From Butyrivibrio proteoclasticus B316 (GTDB lineage Bacteria; Bacillota; Clostridia; Lachnospirales; Lachnospiraceae): 64,000 nt of DNA. Within the stretch, counting starts at the first letter, position 1. Each line of letters begins with the position of its first letter. Below are positions 8,156-17,975 of the stretch, piece by piece. Location of the stretch: the NCBI RefSeq assembly GCF_000145035.1, contig NC_014387.1, positions 650,441-714,440 on the forward strand. Direction: 5' to 3'. Both the position numbers and the translations under genes were made by a program. The notes under the pieces are model-generated. The model made no database searches. It worked only from the letters and a program-made list of their open reading frames with translations, and was not told the origin of the DNA.

Positions 8156-9579
8156 GTAACAAATACCGGACTTTACAGACTTATGTGTTGTGGGGAATTG
8201 ACATGGCGTGCATTATCGTGTCGTACATGTTCTTTTCATGGCTGAGATTCAAGGACAATAACGATTGGGGCGACAAAACGCTTCATTATATGGTATGCGT
8301 ATTGTTCCTTCTCTTTTGTACAGGATATACTTTCCTGGCAGACTGGAACAGAGATTTTATCGTGCGAGGATACATAATCGAGTTCCTTAATGTGGTCAGA
8401 TTCGTGGCATTTATGATGCTTGCGTCTATTGCAGTTGTCTATTTCCTTGATTGGGCAAGGATACTTTCAAGATTTGTTGTTTTGAATTTTATCTGGGCAG
8501 ACATTTTGCTGACTCTGATTGTGAGAGTTATATTCAAGAATTTTTTCAGAGGCTATATTTCCAGCGATATGAATGTTCAGAGAGTTGTAGTCGTTGCTGA
8601 GAAAGAGCTCATGGAGAGCACTGTCAAAAAGCTCATCAAGAACAGCAAGGGAATCGGCTACAAGATTGTCAGAGCTTATTGTGTTGATGACGAAAACACT
8701 TCCTCATCAGAGCCTTGGTACATCGAGGGAGTTCATGTTCATCATGGTATCCAGAACCTGACAGAGAGACTTATAACAGATCCATTTGACGAAGTGTTCA
8801 TCAATACACCTAATATTCCGCAGCGCAAGATGGAAGATATCATTATGGGATTTGAAGAAATGGGTGTTACAACTCATTATAATCTCGAGCTTCCGGATGT
8901 GGGCAAGGCTGTTACTGAAGTTGGAGATTTCCTTGATTACACAGTTATTTCTTACAGCATGTTCCGCAGCAGCTACAAGAGACTGTTTATCAAGAGAATC
9001 ATCGATATACTTGGTGGACTTGTAGGACTTATTTTTACAGGTATTATTACTGTTTTCTTAGGACCTGCTATCAAACTTGATTCACCCGGACCTATCTTTT
9101 TCTCACAGGTTAGAATTGGTAAGAACGGAAGACGATTCAAGATTTATAAATTCAGATCTATGTATATAGATGCTGAGGAGCGCAAAAAAGAACTCGAGGC
9201 TCAGAATGAGATGAACGGACTTATGTTCAAGATGGAGAACGACCCACGAGTTACCAAGGTTGGTAAGTTCATCAGAAAGACAAGTCTTGATGAATTCCCG
9301 CAGTTCCTCAATGTTCTCAAGGGGGATATGAGCCTTGTTGGAACAAGACCACCGACAGAGAACGAATTCAAGCAGTACAACGAGCATTACAGAAGACGTC
9401 TTTCTATGACTCCGGGTCTTACAGGACTATGGCAGATCAGTGGTAGAAGTGATATTGAGGACTTTGATGAGGTTGTTAAGCTTGATCTTAGATATATAGA
9501 TAACTGGAGCCTTACAGAAGACTTCAAGATTTTGCTCAAGACAGTAGGAGTAGTTCTTTTTGGCAAGGGAGCCAAGTAA
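8152..9579 (+). CDS. initiating sugar-phosphate transferase (WbaP/CpsE family)
   Basis: The 475-residue protein has an N-terminal block of four or five membrane segments, a Rossmann-like centre and a C-terminal bacterial sugar transferase domain starting near residue 275 (KRLFIKRIIDILGGLVGLI). The catalytic hallmarks GPIFFSQVRIG, IYKFRSM, KTSLDEFPQFLNVLKGDMS and VGTRPPT are all present. The family moves a hexose 1-phosphate from a UDP sugar to undecaprenyl phosphate, the first step of repeat-unit assembly. The start is coupled to the ligase-like gene by ATGA. A second complete homologue lies at 60031, so the locus has two initiating enzymes, suggesting two polymers or two priming sugars. Confidence 0.9.
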   Translation: MSNKYRTLQTYVLWGIDMACIIVSYMFFSWLRFKDNNDWGDKTLHYMVCVLFLLFCTGYTFLADWNRDFIVRGYIIEFLNVVRFVAFMMLASIAVVYFLDWARILSRFVVLNFIWADILLTLIVRVIFKNFFRGYISSDMNVQRVVVVAEKELMESTVKKLIKNSKGIGYKIVRAYCVDDENTSSSEPWYIEGVHVHHGIQNLTERLITDPFDEVFINTPNIPQRKMEDIIMGFEEMGVTTHYNLELPDVGKAVTEVGDFLDYTVISYSMFRSSYKRLFIKRIIDILGGLVGLIFTGIITVFLGPAIKLDSPGPIFFSQVRIGKNGRRFKIYKFRSMYIDAEERKKELEAQNEMNGLMFKMENDPRVTKVGKFIRKTSLDEFPQFLNVLKGDMSLVGTRPPTENEFKQYNEHYRRRLSMTPGLTGLWQISGRSDIEDFDEVVKLDLRYIDNWSLTEDFKILLKTVGVVLFGKGAK

Positions 9580-9620
9580 TAAGACTTAAGATATTATTAG
9601 GGGAATAAAGGGTTTTTATA

Positions 9621-10748
9621 ATGCTTGATAAGAATATAGATTTAAGTGGCAAAAGAGTTATCGTTACAGGTGCGGCCGGCTTTATCGGCTCAAACCTGTG
9701 CATGGAGCTCATTAAGAGATACTCAGACATACAGATTCTTGGTATCGATAATGTGAATGATTATTATGACGTTGGTATCAAGAAGGACAGACTTAAGAGA
9801 ATTGCTGAGATTCTTGGCGACAAGGTTGGAACAGCAGGTGAATACGGAGTTTCTGAGACAATTGGAGATTCCAGGTTTGTATTTATAAAGGGTAACATTG
9901 CTGACAGAGCTGTTATCGACAAGGCGTTTGATGAGTTTAAGCCTGAGGTTGTAGTTAACCTTGCGGCTCAGGCAGGAGTTCGTTATTCTATCGAGAATCC
10001 TGATGCGTATATTGAGGCTAACCTTATCGGCTTCTATAACATCCTTGAGGCTTGCAGACATTCATATGATTCCCAAAAGGCATCCGATGACTATAAGGGA
10101 GTTGAGCACCTTGTATATGCATCAAGTTCAAGTGTATACGGCTCTAACAAGAAGATCCCATACAGCACAGATGACAAGGTAGACAATCCGGTTTCTCTTT
10201 ATGCTGCAACCAAGAAATCCAATGAGCTTCTGGCACATGCCTACACCAAGCTTTATGGAATTCCCAGCACCGGACTTAGATTCTTTACAGTATATGGTCC
10301 TGCCGGAAGACCGGATATGGCTTACTTTGGTTTCACCAACAAACTTGTTAAGGGCGAAACTATCAAGATATTTAACTTTGGTAATTGTAAGAGAGACTTT
10401 ACTTACGTTGATGACATTGTTGAGGGTGTTATCAATGTTATGGAGAAGGCTCCGGATGAGAACGAGAACGGAGTCAGATATAAGGTTTATAACATCGGTA
10501 ACAATGATCCTGTAAATCTTCTTGATTTTGTGGATATCCTTCAGCAGGAGCTTATAAGTGCAGGGGTTCTTCCCAAGGACTATGATTTCGAGGCTCACAA
10601 GGAGCTTGTTCCTATGCAGCCCGGAGATGTAGAAGTTACTTATGCGGATGTAACACCACTTCAGCAGGATTTTGGCTTTAAGCCAAACACACCACTTCGC
10701 GAAGGCCTTCGTAAATTTGCCAAGTGGTACAAGGAATATTATGGTTGA
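9621..10748 (+). CDS. NAD-dependent nucleotide-sugar epimerase (UDP-glucuronate 4-epimerase-like)
   Basis: The 375-residue extended short-chain dehydrogenase has TGAAGFIGSN as its NAD-binding glycine motif near residue 17, SSSVYG as the catalytic serine region, and YAATKKSNE with the YxxxK pair. RDFTYVDDIVEGV and GRPDMAYFGF are typical of the UDP-glucuronate 4-epimerase (CapI/GAE) branch, which makes UDP-galacturonate. UDP-glucose 4-epimerase or a related activity cannot be excluded. The gene lies 41 bases after the sugar transferase, and its last codons contain the start of the next gene, so the two are translationally coupled. Confidence 0.85.
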   Translation: MLDKNIDLSGKRVIVTGAAGFIGSNLCMELIKRYSDIQILGIDNVNDYYDVGIKKDRLKRIAEILGDKVGTAGEYGVSETIGDSRFVFIKGNIADRAVIDKAFDEFKPEVVVNLAAQAGVRYSIENPDAYIEANLIGFYNILEACRHSYDSQKASDDYKGVEHLVYASSSSVYGSNKKIPYSTDDKVDNPVSLYAATKKSNELLAHAYTKLYGIPSTGLRFFTVYGPAGRPDMAYFGFTNKLVKGETIKIFNFGNCKRDFTYVDDIVEGVINVMEKAPDENENGVRYKVYNIGNNDPVNLLDFVDILQQELISAGVLPKDYDFEAHKELVPMQPGDVEVTYADVTPLQQDFGFKPNTPLREGLRKFAKWYKEYYG

Positions 10749-11877
10749 AAAGTTTGACAGAATAATAATCGGAGCAGGTCTCTATGGTTTATACTCAGCG
10801 CTTTTTTGTGGAAAAAAAGGGCTGAGTGTTCTTGTACTAGAAAAAGAACCGGATTCTTTTTCTAGAGCCACTTATATCAATCAGGCAAGAGTTCATATGG
10901 GGTATCATTACCCAAGGAGCTTGTCGACGGCTATGAAGTCAGCAGGATATTTCAAGAGATTTGTAGACGATTATAAATTCTGTATTCATGATAAATTTGA
11001 ACAGATATATGCTACTTCTGAGAATTTCAGCTGGACTAACGCCGCACAGTTTGTGGATTTCTGCAAGGCTGCCGGAATTAAATGTGATGAAGTTCCTGCC
11101 GGGAGATGGTTTCAGAACAAGATGTGTGATGGAGCTTTTCTGACAGAAGAGTATACCTATGATGCTCATGTTCTTCGTGATTTTTTTCTTGATGAGATCA
11201 GTAAGCTGTCCAATGTGACACTTAAGTTTGGCGCTGATATTGATACAATAGAAAGAGATGGCGAAGAGTACAAGGTTGGCCTTACAGATGGTAAGGCATT
11301 CTCATCTGGATTTGTGCTGAATGCAACTTATGCATCAGTCAACCAGATCCTCAAGAAGGTATTTCCTGATGAGAGCTTTGCAATCAAATATGAGCTCTGT
11401 GAGATAATTCTGTGTGATGTGGATGATAACCTTAAGAATACAGGACTTACTGTAATGGATGGTCCATTCTTCTCTATAATGCCATTTGGCCTTACGGGTA
11501 AGCATTCGCTGACATCGGTTACATTTACTCCGCATGTTACAAGCTATGACGAGCTTCCGACCTTTACCTGCCAGAAGCGTCTTGCCCAAAAAGGTGGATA
11601 TAAATGTATTCCGGAGTGTCTTGGCAACTGTAACAGATGTCCGGAAAAGCCTGAGTCTTCCTGGGATTATATGAGTCACCTTGCGCAGAAATACATGAAG
11701 CCTGAATATGGTTTTTATTACAGAGAATCTCTCTTTTCTATGAAACCAATTTTGAAGAGTTCAGAGATTGATGATTCCAGGCCTACAGCCATCAGGGTTC
11801 ATTCAACAGAACCTACATTCATAAGTGTTCTGTCAGGGAAGATCAATACGGTTTATGATCTTGATGAGTATTTGTAG
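10741..11877 (+). CDS. FAD-dependent oxidoreductase, DAO-like
   Basis: The chosen ATG at 10741 overlaps the epimerase stop and follows AAGGA. An in-frame upstream ATG at 10672 lies inside the epimerase and adds residues that do not fit the fold. The 378-residue product opens with FDRIIIGAGLYGLYSALF, a dinucleotide-binding GxGxxG motif for FAD, then VLVLEKEP, the acidic end of the second strand. The remainder is typical of DAO-type amine or hydroxyacid oxidases. A cysteine-rich stretch (CIPECLGNCNRCPEKP) near residue 300 is unusual and might bind metal. No substrate can be assigned. Its position suggests oxidation of a sugar or lipid-linked intermediate. Confidence 0.75.
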   Translation: MVEKFDRIIIGAGLYGLYSALFCGKKGLSVLVLEKEPDSFSRATYINQARVHMGYHYPRSLSTAMKSAGYFKRFVDDYKFCIHDKFEQIYATSENFSWTNAAQFVDFCKAAGIKCDEVPAGRWFQNKMCDGAFLTEEYTYDAHVLRDFFLDEISKLSNVTLKFGADIDTIERDGEEYKVGLTDGKAFSSGFVLNATYASVNQILKKVFPDESFAIKYELCEIILCDVDDNLKNTGLTVMDGPFFSIMPFGLTGKHSLTSVTFTPHVTSYDELPTFTCQKRLAQKGGYKCIPECLGNCNRCPEKPESSWDYMSHLAQKYMKPEYGFYYRESLFSMKPILKSSEIDDSRPTAIRVHSTEPTFISVLSGKINTVYDLDEYL

Positions 11878-11902
11878 AATTGTAAGTCTCTTAGAAATGG
11901 GG

Positions 11903-11915
11903 CAATTCGTATATC
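11903..11915 (+). repeat. gene-end motif CAATTCGTATATC, copy 2
   Basis: All 13 bases match copy 1 at 2641, and it lies 25 bases past the stop of the FAD gene in the 78-base gap before a GT2 gene. No terminator or promoter is evident around it. Confidence 0.5.
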
Positions 11916-11955
11916 ATATGGGTAGAACATTTCAATAATTTTAAAAGGGAAAGAT

Positions 11956-12894
11956 ATGGAAAATAAATTCGTATCAATGGTTATTTATCTTCACAACGAA
12001 GAGGAAAACATAATACCATTCCTGGACACTGCAGTGGATGCGATAGGTGGTCTTTTTAAGAAGTACGAGATTATCTGCGTAGATGATGCCTGCAGCGACG
12101 GGACAGTTGAGAATATCAAAAAATATGCTTTTGACAAGGAACTTGAGGGAATTGTTTCTGTTGTTCATATGGGCTTTTATCAGGGAATAGAGCCTTCCAT
12201 GAATGCCGGCAGAGACATTGCTATCGGTGATCTTGTCTACGAGTTTGACCATGTGATCGTGGATTATGATAAGAGTCTTATAGAAGATGTCTATAACGAG
12301 ATGGTCAAGGGCTATGATATAGTTGCAGCATCTAATTCCAAGGCTCACAGATTGACGTCCAGGGTTTTCTATGGACTCTTTAACAGATTCAGTAAGTCTT
12401 TTGCCAAGATTGGACCTGAGACATTCAGGATTGTATCAAGGCGCGCAATTAACAGGATCAAGACTATAGGAAGTCACATTCCTTACAGAAAAGCGGTATA
12501 TGCCAACTGCGGACTCAATATGACAACACTTGAATACACACCGGTTACAGGCTCTGCCGGAAGTGACTCCAAGGCAAGTTTTTCTGAAAGAGGTGGACTT
12601 GCTCTTGATACCTTTATTTATTTCACCAATATCATGGAAAAAGCGTCTGCTGTTTTGAGCGGAGTATTTCTTCTGGCTACGGTTGCATGTCTTATTTATT
12701 CCGTTGCAGATCATTTCATGGGACAGGATATTGCTTCGGGCTGGCCTTCACTTATGAGCTTTATGTCAATTGGCTTTTTTGGAGTGTTTGCTCTTTTGAC
12801 GATCGTGCTCAAGTATTTATCTGTCCTTCTGAATCTTGTATTCAGACAGCAGAGATACATGGTTGCAGATATAGAGAAAATAGTTGGAAAGTGA
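11956..12894 (+). CDS. GT2 glycosyltransferase with C-terminal membrane helices (ArnC/DPM-like)
   Basis: The 312-residue protein has a GT-A fold opening with SMVIYLHNEEENI and CVDDACSDGT, the nucleotide-binding aspartates. Two C-terminal membrane segments lie at about 233-255 and 270-295, as in ArnC/GtrB polyprenyl-phosphate glycosyltransferases. The usual DxD-type second motif is replaced by YEFDHVIVDYD, so metal binding or donor choice may be altered. Members make undecaprenyl-phosphate sugars for use outside the cell. The start follows AAAAGGGAAAG. It is followed 9 bases later by a soluble GT2, and GT-C-like proteins at 14847 and 16392 are candidate users of its product. Confidence 0.8.
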   Translation: MENKFVSMVIYLHNEEENIIPFLDTAVDAIGGLFKKYEIICVDDACSDGTVENIKKYAFDKELEGIVSVVHMGFYQGIEPSMNAGRDIAIGDLVYEFDHVIVDYDKSLIEDVYNEMVKGYDIVAASNSKAHRLTSRVFYGLFNRFSKSFAKIGPETFRIVSRRAINRIKTIGSHIPYRKAVYANCGLNMTTLEYTPVTGSAGSDSKASFSERGGLALDTFIYFTNIMEKASAVLSGVFLLATVACLIYSVADHFMGQDIASGWPSLMSFMSIGFFGVFALLTIVLKYLSVLLNLVFRQQRYMVADIEKIVGK

Positions 12895-12903
12895 TAATCA
12901 AGT

Positions 12904-13644
12904 ATGGATATTAATATTTTATTTCCGGTTCTGAATGAGCATCTCAGGCTGGAGAAAGGTATAGATAAATGCGTAGCTTATATGAGGAAAAATGTTCATA
13001 TTCCCTATAAGCTCACTATTGTGGATAACGGCTCGGATGATGATACACCTGAGATTGGAAGACGCCTTGCTGACAAATACGATGAAGTTGAATATGTCCG
13101 TATAGAGGAAAGAGGTGTTGGTATCGCCTTCAAGACTGGCGTGCTTCGCTGCGAGGCTGATATTGTAGGATATATGGATATAGATCTTTCTACAGACCTT
13201 GAGTACCTCAGTAAGACAATCGAGATATTTGAGAAAAAGAAAAATGTTCAGTATGTAAACGGGTCAAGATTTAGCAAAGATTCCAAGACACACGGCAGAA
13301 AGTGGTATCGTAAGATCACATCTGCGGGTCTTGTGTTTATTTTAAAGGCAATGTTTGGAATGAAGGCAACAGATGCTCTTTGCGGCTTTACCTTCCTCAG
13401 AACTTCTGTTGCGCAGAAGCTTGTTAAACAGTGCTCTGATGATAAGGGCTGGTTTTATACTGTTGAGCTTTTACTCAGAGCAGAGAGAGGCGGCATAAAT
13501 ATTGTAGATATGCCTATTGAATGGGTTGAGGATTACGATACTACAGTTAATGTTCCTAAGACGATCAAGAACTATATTATCAGGATTTACAAGCTCAAGA
13601 AGATGTTTAGAAAAGAGCGCAGATACGCGACATTGAGCAAATGA
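12904..13644 (+). CDS. GT2 glycosyltransferase (DPM1/ALG5-like)
   Basis: This 246-residue single-domain GT-A protein carries MDINILFPVLNEHLRL, IVDNGSDDDT and the metal-binding MDIDLSTD near residue 95. Length and motifs match the dolichyl-phosphate mannose/glucose synthase-like branch that transfers a sugar to a polyprenyl phosphate, but there is no membrane anchor. A basic C-terminus (KKMFRKERRY) could contact the membrane. It lies 9 bases after the preceding GT2, so the pair is probably co-translated and may act together. The 11-base string AGCAAATGATC occurs at its 3' end (13637) and again 27 bases later. Confidence 0.8.
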   Translation: MDINILFPVLNEHLRLEKGIDKCVAYMRKNVHIPYKLTIVDNGSDDDTPEIGRRLADKYDEVEYVRIEERGVGIAFKTGVLRCEADIVGYMDIDLSTDLEYLSKTIEIFEKKKNVQYVNGSRFSKDSKTHGRKWYRKITSAGLVFILKAMFGMKATDALCGFTFLRTSVAQKLVKQCSDDKGWFYTVELLLRAERGGINIVDMPIEWVEDYDTTVNVPKTIKNYIIRIYKLKKMFRKERRYATLSK

Positions 13645-13723
13645 TCGTTCGGTGATGATAATAAGCAAATGATCAGTCAATGCTTGAGTACGCTCATAGA
13701 TACGTGATACAAGAGGTTATAAT

Positions 13724-14818
13724 ATGTTAAAGAGAATTGATCTTACAAGAGATTACAAGAAACACGAAGACGAGTATTTGGCTGCCATAAAGGCCTGCTG
13801 CGAAGAGACAGCTTTTTCAGGCGGTAAGTATGCAGACAAATTTGATAAAGAGTTTGCTGATTTCCTTGGAGTTAAGTATGTTCAGGGACTTAATAATGGC
13901 ACATCAGCTCTTCACTGCGCACTTGCGGCACTTGGAGTAGGCGAGGGAGATGAAGTTATAGTTCCTGCCAATACTTATATTGCATCAGCTTGGGGAGTTA
14001 CTTATACAGGAGCAACACCTGTTTTTGTTGACTGCACAGCAGATACCTGGGAAATTGATCCTGACAGGATTGAAGAGAAGATAACAGACAAGACCAAGGC
14101 TATCGTTGGAGTTCATCTGTATGGACAGCCTTTTGATTTTCCAAGAGTTAAAGAGATAGCTGATAAGCACGGGCTTTATATTGTTGAGGACTGCGCTCAG
14201 GCTCATGGCGCCAAGGTAGAGGGCAAAATGGTTGGAACTCTTGGTGATATCGGCTGCTTTAGCTTTTATCCTGGCAAGAACCTGTATGCTTTTGGCGAGG
14301 GCGGAGCTGTAAGCACTAATAATGCTGAGTATGATCACTACATGAATGTTATGAAGAATCAGGGCTGCGAAGTCAGATATTATCACAAGATGATCGGTTA
14401 CAATTATCGTCTTGAAGGCATTCAGGGAGCAGTTCTTTCTGTTTCTCTTAAATATCTTCCTGAGTGGACAAAGCGCAGACAGGAAATCGGCAGAAGATAT
14501 ATGGCTGAGATCAAGAATCCTAAGTTTACACTTCAGGCTCATCCCGATAATACAGAGCCTGTTTTCCATCTCTTTGAAGTTCAGGTTGAAGGTGATCCGG
14601 AGAAGTTTCTGGAATACATGAAGGCTCAGGATATTGAGTGCAATCGTCATTATCCTGTTCCATGCCATCTTCAGGAGGCTTATGCTGATCTTGGATACCA
14701 CAAGGGAGATTGTCCTAACGCAGAGCGTCTTGCAGAGCACTGCGCAACACTTCCTCTTTTCCCGGAGATGACTGATGAAGAGGTTCAGAGAGTAATTGAT
14801 GCGGTTAACGCATATTGA
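13724..14818 (+). CDS. DegT/DnrJ/EryC1/StrS sugar aminotransferase
   Basis: The 364-residue PLP enzyme has GTSALHCALAALGVG near residue 60 and VEDCAQAHGA, the aspartate contacting the pyridine nitrogen. FSFYPGKNLYAFGEGG near residue 185 holds the lysine that forms the Schiff base. The family aminates keto sugars attached to dTDP or UDP. The closest pattern is the 3-aminotransferase group (FdtB/QdtB-like) acting on dTDP-3-keto-6-deoxyhexose, which would fit the dTDP-4-keto-6-deoxyglucose made by rfbB at 43686. A ketoisomerase for such a path was not seen in the window, so the exact sugar is open. An AGAGG site precedes the start. Confidence 0.85.
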   Translation: MLKRIDLTRDYKKHEDEYLAAIKACCEETAFSGGKYADKFDKEFADFLGVKYVQGLNNGTSALHCALAALGVGEGDEVIVPANTYIASAWGVTYTGATPVFVDCTADTWEIDPDRIEEKITDKTKAIVGVHLYGQPFDFPRVKEIADKHGLYIVEDCAQAHGAKVEGKMVGTLGDIGCFSFYPGKNLYAFGEGGAVSTNNAEYDHYMNVMKNQGCEVRYYHKMIGYNYRLEGIQGAVLSVSLKYLPEWTKRRQEIGRRYMAEIKNPKFTLQAHPDNTEPVFHLFEVQVEGDPEKFLEYMKAQDIECNRHYPVPCHLQEAYADLGYHKGDCPNAERLAEHCATLPLFPEMTDEEVQRVIDAVNAY

Positions 14819-14846
14819 AATTGTAATAGCTTGAGGGGCACGGATA

Positions 14847-16388
14847 ATGTTTAGCTACAATATTAAGAGACTATCAAGACAAATTAATACCAAAAGGCTT
14901 AGTGTAGTCATGACTGTATTGTATGCTATCAGTGTGCTTCCTCTTCTTGTTCTGGGACATTTTAACTGGATGTCTGCAGATGATATGTCTATGGCTTACA
15001 GGGCTCACGAGTATTACATAAATAGTGGAAATGTAATTGGACTTCTGGGCTATATCTTAAAGGTTACTTATGACGAGTATATGACCTGGGTTGGATATTT
15101 CTTTTCAGCTACCTTATCCAGTCTCAGCCCGGGTATTTTTAATGAGAGATTGTATTTTCTTGTTGTCTACGAGATCATATTTATCCTGACACTTGGAGTT
15201 TGTTATTTTTTCAATGCGCTTTTTGTGCATGTATTTAAGGCTGATAAGCACCTAACTAATGCAGCAGCGATGCTGACACTTATACTGATGATCCAGAGTA
15301 TGCCAAAGAAAATGCCCAGAGTTGAGGCATTTTACTGGCATAGTGGTGCAATCAACTATATGTTCATGTTGGGACTTGGCCTTTTCTGGGTAGGACTTCT
15401 TCTTCGGTCTGTTTATGATCTTTCTTCTAAGAGAAAAGCTAAGCTTGTCTGGGCTTGCATTTTGGGCTTTTTACTTGGCGGCGCCAATTACATGACTGCA
15501 CTTGAGCTTGCTATTATATCAGTATTGGTTTTGATAATACTTCTTCTTGGAAAAATATCTTTTATCAAATTTGAGACCTCGGATATTGAACAAAAGAAAT
15601 ACATATATCTTTTATGGATTCCGGCCTGTCTAAACCTGCTTGGCTTTGTGGTGTCCTGTCTTGCACCTGGAAACAGGGCCAGAGGCGCTCAGGTTGAAGG
15701 CTTTGGAGCGGTAAAGTCAATTCTGATCTCTATTTATGATGTGTTTGATATCTGCATCAATCAGTATTCAAGATGGGAAGTTGCAGTGATACTGCTCATG
15801 TTAGCTATCATTTTTTGGAAACTTTCCGGGAATATTGAGCACCGTTTTGAACATCCATTTATATTTTTGTTATTTGCTCTTGGAATGTCGGCATCAAATG
15901 TTGTTCCGCCGCTTTTTGCTACAGGAAATATCGAGGCCGGAAGGATCATGTCTATTTTCTGGGCTGAGTATGTTGTGATGATAGTTCTTACTGTCTTTTA
16001 TATTACGGCATGGATACGTCAGTCTATAGAAACTGATAAGGCTCAAGAGCTTTCAATGACAGTAGAGTCTTCAAGCCTTGTCTTTTCACTTGTATTGGTT
16101 TTATCTGTCGGATCGCTTCTGTGTATTAAGGCTGATCCTCATTATTATAGTGCTACATCAGCTATTGCGGACATTACTTCAGGTGATGCCGGTACATATA
16201 AAGGAGAAAGCCTTGAAAGACTTGAAATCCTTGAAGATGAGTCTGTGACAGATGCAGTTTTGCCTGAATATACAGTTAAGCCGGAAATGCTGTTTTTCAG
16301 CGATGTAGAGGAAGATAAGGATTTTTGGATCAATCAGGTTGTTGCCAGATATTATCACAAGAATTCAGTTGTTCTTAGGAAAAACTAA
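14847..16388 (+). CDS. DUF6056-type polytopic membrane protein, probable GT-C transferase
   Basis: This 513-residue protein has about eleven hydrophobic segments. After the first helix comes WMSADDMSMAYRAHEYY. The double aspartate in this first outer loop is the placement seen in GT-C glycosyltransferases and in DUF6056 proteins. The C-terminal ~90 residues are soluble. Such proteins take sugars from polyprenyl-phosphate donors on the outer face and decorate glycans. The start has a GAGGGG site, and the next gene begins three bases past its stop. The GT2 genes at 11956, 12904 and 19018 are candidate donor makers. The family call is from memory of the motif, and the reaction is inference. Confidence 0.65.
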   Translation: MFSYNIKRLSRQINTKRLSVVMTVLYAISVLPLLVLGHFNWMSADDMSMAYRAHEYYINSGNVIGLLGYILKVTYDEYMTWVGYFFSATLSSLSPGIFNERLYFLVVYEIIFILTLGVCYFFNALFVHVFKADKHLTNAAAMLTLILMIQSMPKKMPRVEAFYWHSGAINYMFMLGLGLFWVGLLLRSVYDLSSKRKAKLVWACILGFLLGGANYMTALELAIISVLVLIILLLGKISFIKFETSDIEQKKYIYLLWIPACLNLLGFVVSCLAPGNRARGAQVEGFGAVKSILISIYDVFDICINQYSRWEVAVILLMLAIIFWKLSGNIEHRFEHPFIFLLFALGMSASNVVPPLFATGNIEAGRIMSIFWAEYVVMIVLTVFYITAWIRQSIETDKAQELSMTVESSSLVFSLVLVLSVGSLLCIKADPHYYSATSAIADITSGDAGTYKGESLERLEILEDESVTDAVLPEYTVKPEMLFFSDVEEDKDFWINQVVARYYHKNSVVLRKN

Positions 16389-16391
16389 TCT

Positions 16392-17954
16392 ATGAAATTT
16401 AAGAATGCTTTATACAAGATTGTTGTGGCTCTTCTGGCTATTGCTGCCGGATCAGTGTTTGTCACAAGCCTTTTGACAACAATATATTATGATATGCACG
16501 AGGATGTGGATTTTCCCCATTATGCTAAAGAGAATATTCCACTTCTTTTGCTTTTTATGACAATTGTATTTGTGGCCTTTATTCTACTCCACAATAGAGA
16601 CTTTTTTAAGAGACGGAGCAGGGGATTACTTGTGTTTGCACTTGTTTTTTGTGCAGCCTATTGCCTTATGCTCATCTTATCTATAAAGCCGCTTCCTGTG
16701 ACGGATTCAATGACACTTGATAAGATTCTCGATGAATTCGAACATGGAGATTACAGTAATCTTACCGAGAAATGGGGATATTTATATATATGGCCATTTC
16801 AGCTGGGCTATGTTTTCTTTGGAGAGATTATTGATCATATCTTTGGGCATGGGAATTACCTTGCATGGGATATCATTCTTTTGATATCAATCCTTGTCAC
16901 TGTGTTTTTTCTGTATAAGATAACCTGGGAGATTTTTGCTGACAGGGCTGTATGTGGGATCATGGCTCTTATGAGCCTTGGAATGTTGTTTTTATATAAT
17001 TATTCTACTTTTGTATATGGCGATATTTACAGCCTTTTACCTCAGACGATAGCATTATATACAACTATTTTATTTGTAAAAAGAAAAAAGCTTGTGTATG
17101 CTCTTTTGACAGCGGTAGGAATAGCTGTTTCAGTAATCATCAAGACCAACAGTGAGATTACTCTGATTGCCATAGTGATGATCCTGATATTGAGCGCATG
17201 GAAAAAGAGAGGGGAGGAGAACTACTACACCTACGAGTTTATGCATAGGCTGGTGATAAGAATTCTCGTATCTGCCTTTATAATATTTACCGTGTTTGTG
17301 GGTAAAAATGCTATCAATTCGTATTACTGTGACAGAGCAGGAATTGCAGCTGTTCCAAAAGGTAGTCCTTCTGTTTCTCACATAGCTATGGGAATCCAGG
17401 AATTTGAGCTGGAAAATGGATGGTATAGCGGTTACAACTATCAGACCTTTATTGATAATGGTTATGATACAGAAAAGGCTAAAGAAGTAGCTTTGGCAGA
17501 TATCAGGGAAAGAGTAGATACTTTTGTACATCATCCTGGCTATGCCTTTAAATTCTTTTTCCGAAAGTTTCTCACCCAGTGGGCAGATCCGGTGTGTATT
17601 TCAACCCACAATCTGGACCTTGTGAGCAGACATGTTGAGAATCCGACGGATTTGATGTATTATATTGTTTTTGGTGATGGTAATATTATCATCAGTCAGA
17701 TAATGAATGTTTTTATGAGCGTATGTTATCTGTGTGTATTTGTATATTTGGTATCTGTGCTCAGAAAGAGAGATGTATCTGAGCAGGAAATGCTTCTTTT
17801 GATACTTATATTCGGAGGCATTTGCTTCCATGAGTTTTGGGAAGGGTCATCCCGTTATACTATGAGATATTATGTGTACTGGATGCCTTATGCTGCCTGC
17901 GGAATGAAGATGATTCTTGACTTTGTCGGTAGCAGGAGCAAAAGAAGTAAATAG
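16392..17954 (+). CDS. GT39-like polytopic membrane glycosyltransferase
   Basis: The 520-residue protein has about twelve hydrophobic segments and a short soluble loop after the first two helices. The motif LPVTDSMTLDKILDEFEHGDY resembles the acidic first outer loop of GT-C/PMT-type enzymes. The segment around KWGYLYIWPFQLGYVFFGE matches the YxYPPhQhG-type region in related wall-glycan transferases. It probably uses a polyprenyl-phosphate sugar outside the membrane. Spacing of three bases from the previous gene and 21 bases to the next puts it in the operon. The family assignment is moderate and the acceptor is unknown. Confidence 0.65.
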   Translation: MKFKNALYKIVVALLAIAAGSVFVTSLLTTIYYDMHEDVDFPHYAKENIPLLLLFMTIVFVAFILLHNRDFFKRRSRGLLVFALVFCAAYCLMLILSIKPLPVTDSMTLDKILDEFEHGDYSNLTEKWGYLYIWPFQLGYVFFGEIIDHIFGHGNYLAWDIILLISILVTVFFLYKITWEIFADRAVCGIMALMSLGMLFLYNYSTFVYGDIYSLLPQTIALYTTILFVKRKKLVYALLTAVGIAVSVIIKTNSEITLIAIVMILILSAWKKRGEENYYTYEFMHRLVIRILVSAFIIFTVFVGKNAINSYYCDRAGIAAVPKGSPSVSHIAMGIQEFELENGWYSGYNYQTFIDNGYDTEKAKEVALADIRERVDTFVHHPGYAFKFFFRKFLTQWADPVCISTHNLDLVSRHVENPTDLMYYIVFGDGNIIISQIMNVFMSVCYLCVFVYLVSVLRKRDVSEQEMLLLILIFGGICFHEFWEGSSRYTMRYYVYWMPYAACGMKMILDFVGSRSKRSK

Positions 17955-17975
17955 TAGTTTGAGGAGAAATTAGAA

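Noticed and set aside
13637..13674. Direct repeat AGCAAATGATC
   Set aside because: Two copies of 11 bases at the end of a GT2 gene have no further structure, and a small local duplication explains them.
13985..14740. 251-codon minus-strand ORF opposite the sugar aminotransferase
   Set aside because: It is antisense to a complete DegT-family gene, with no domain pattern of its own.
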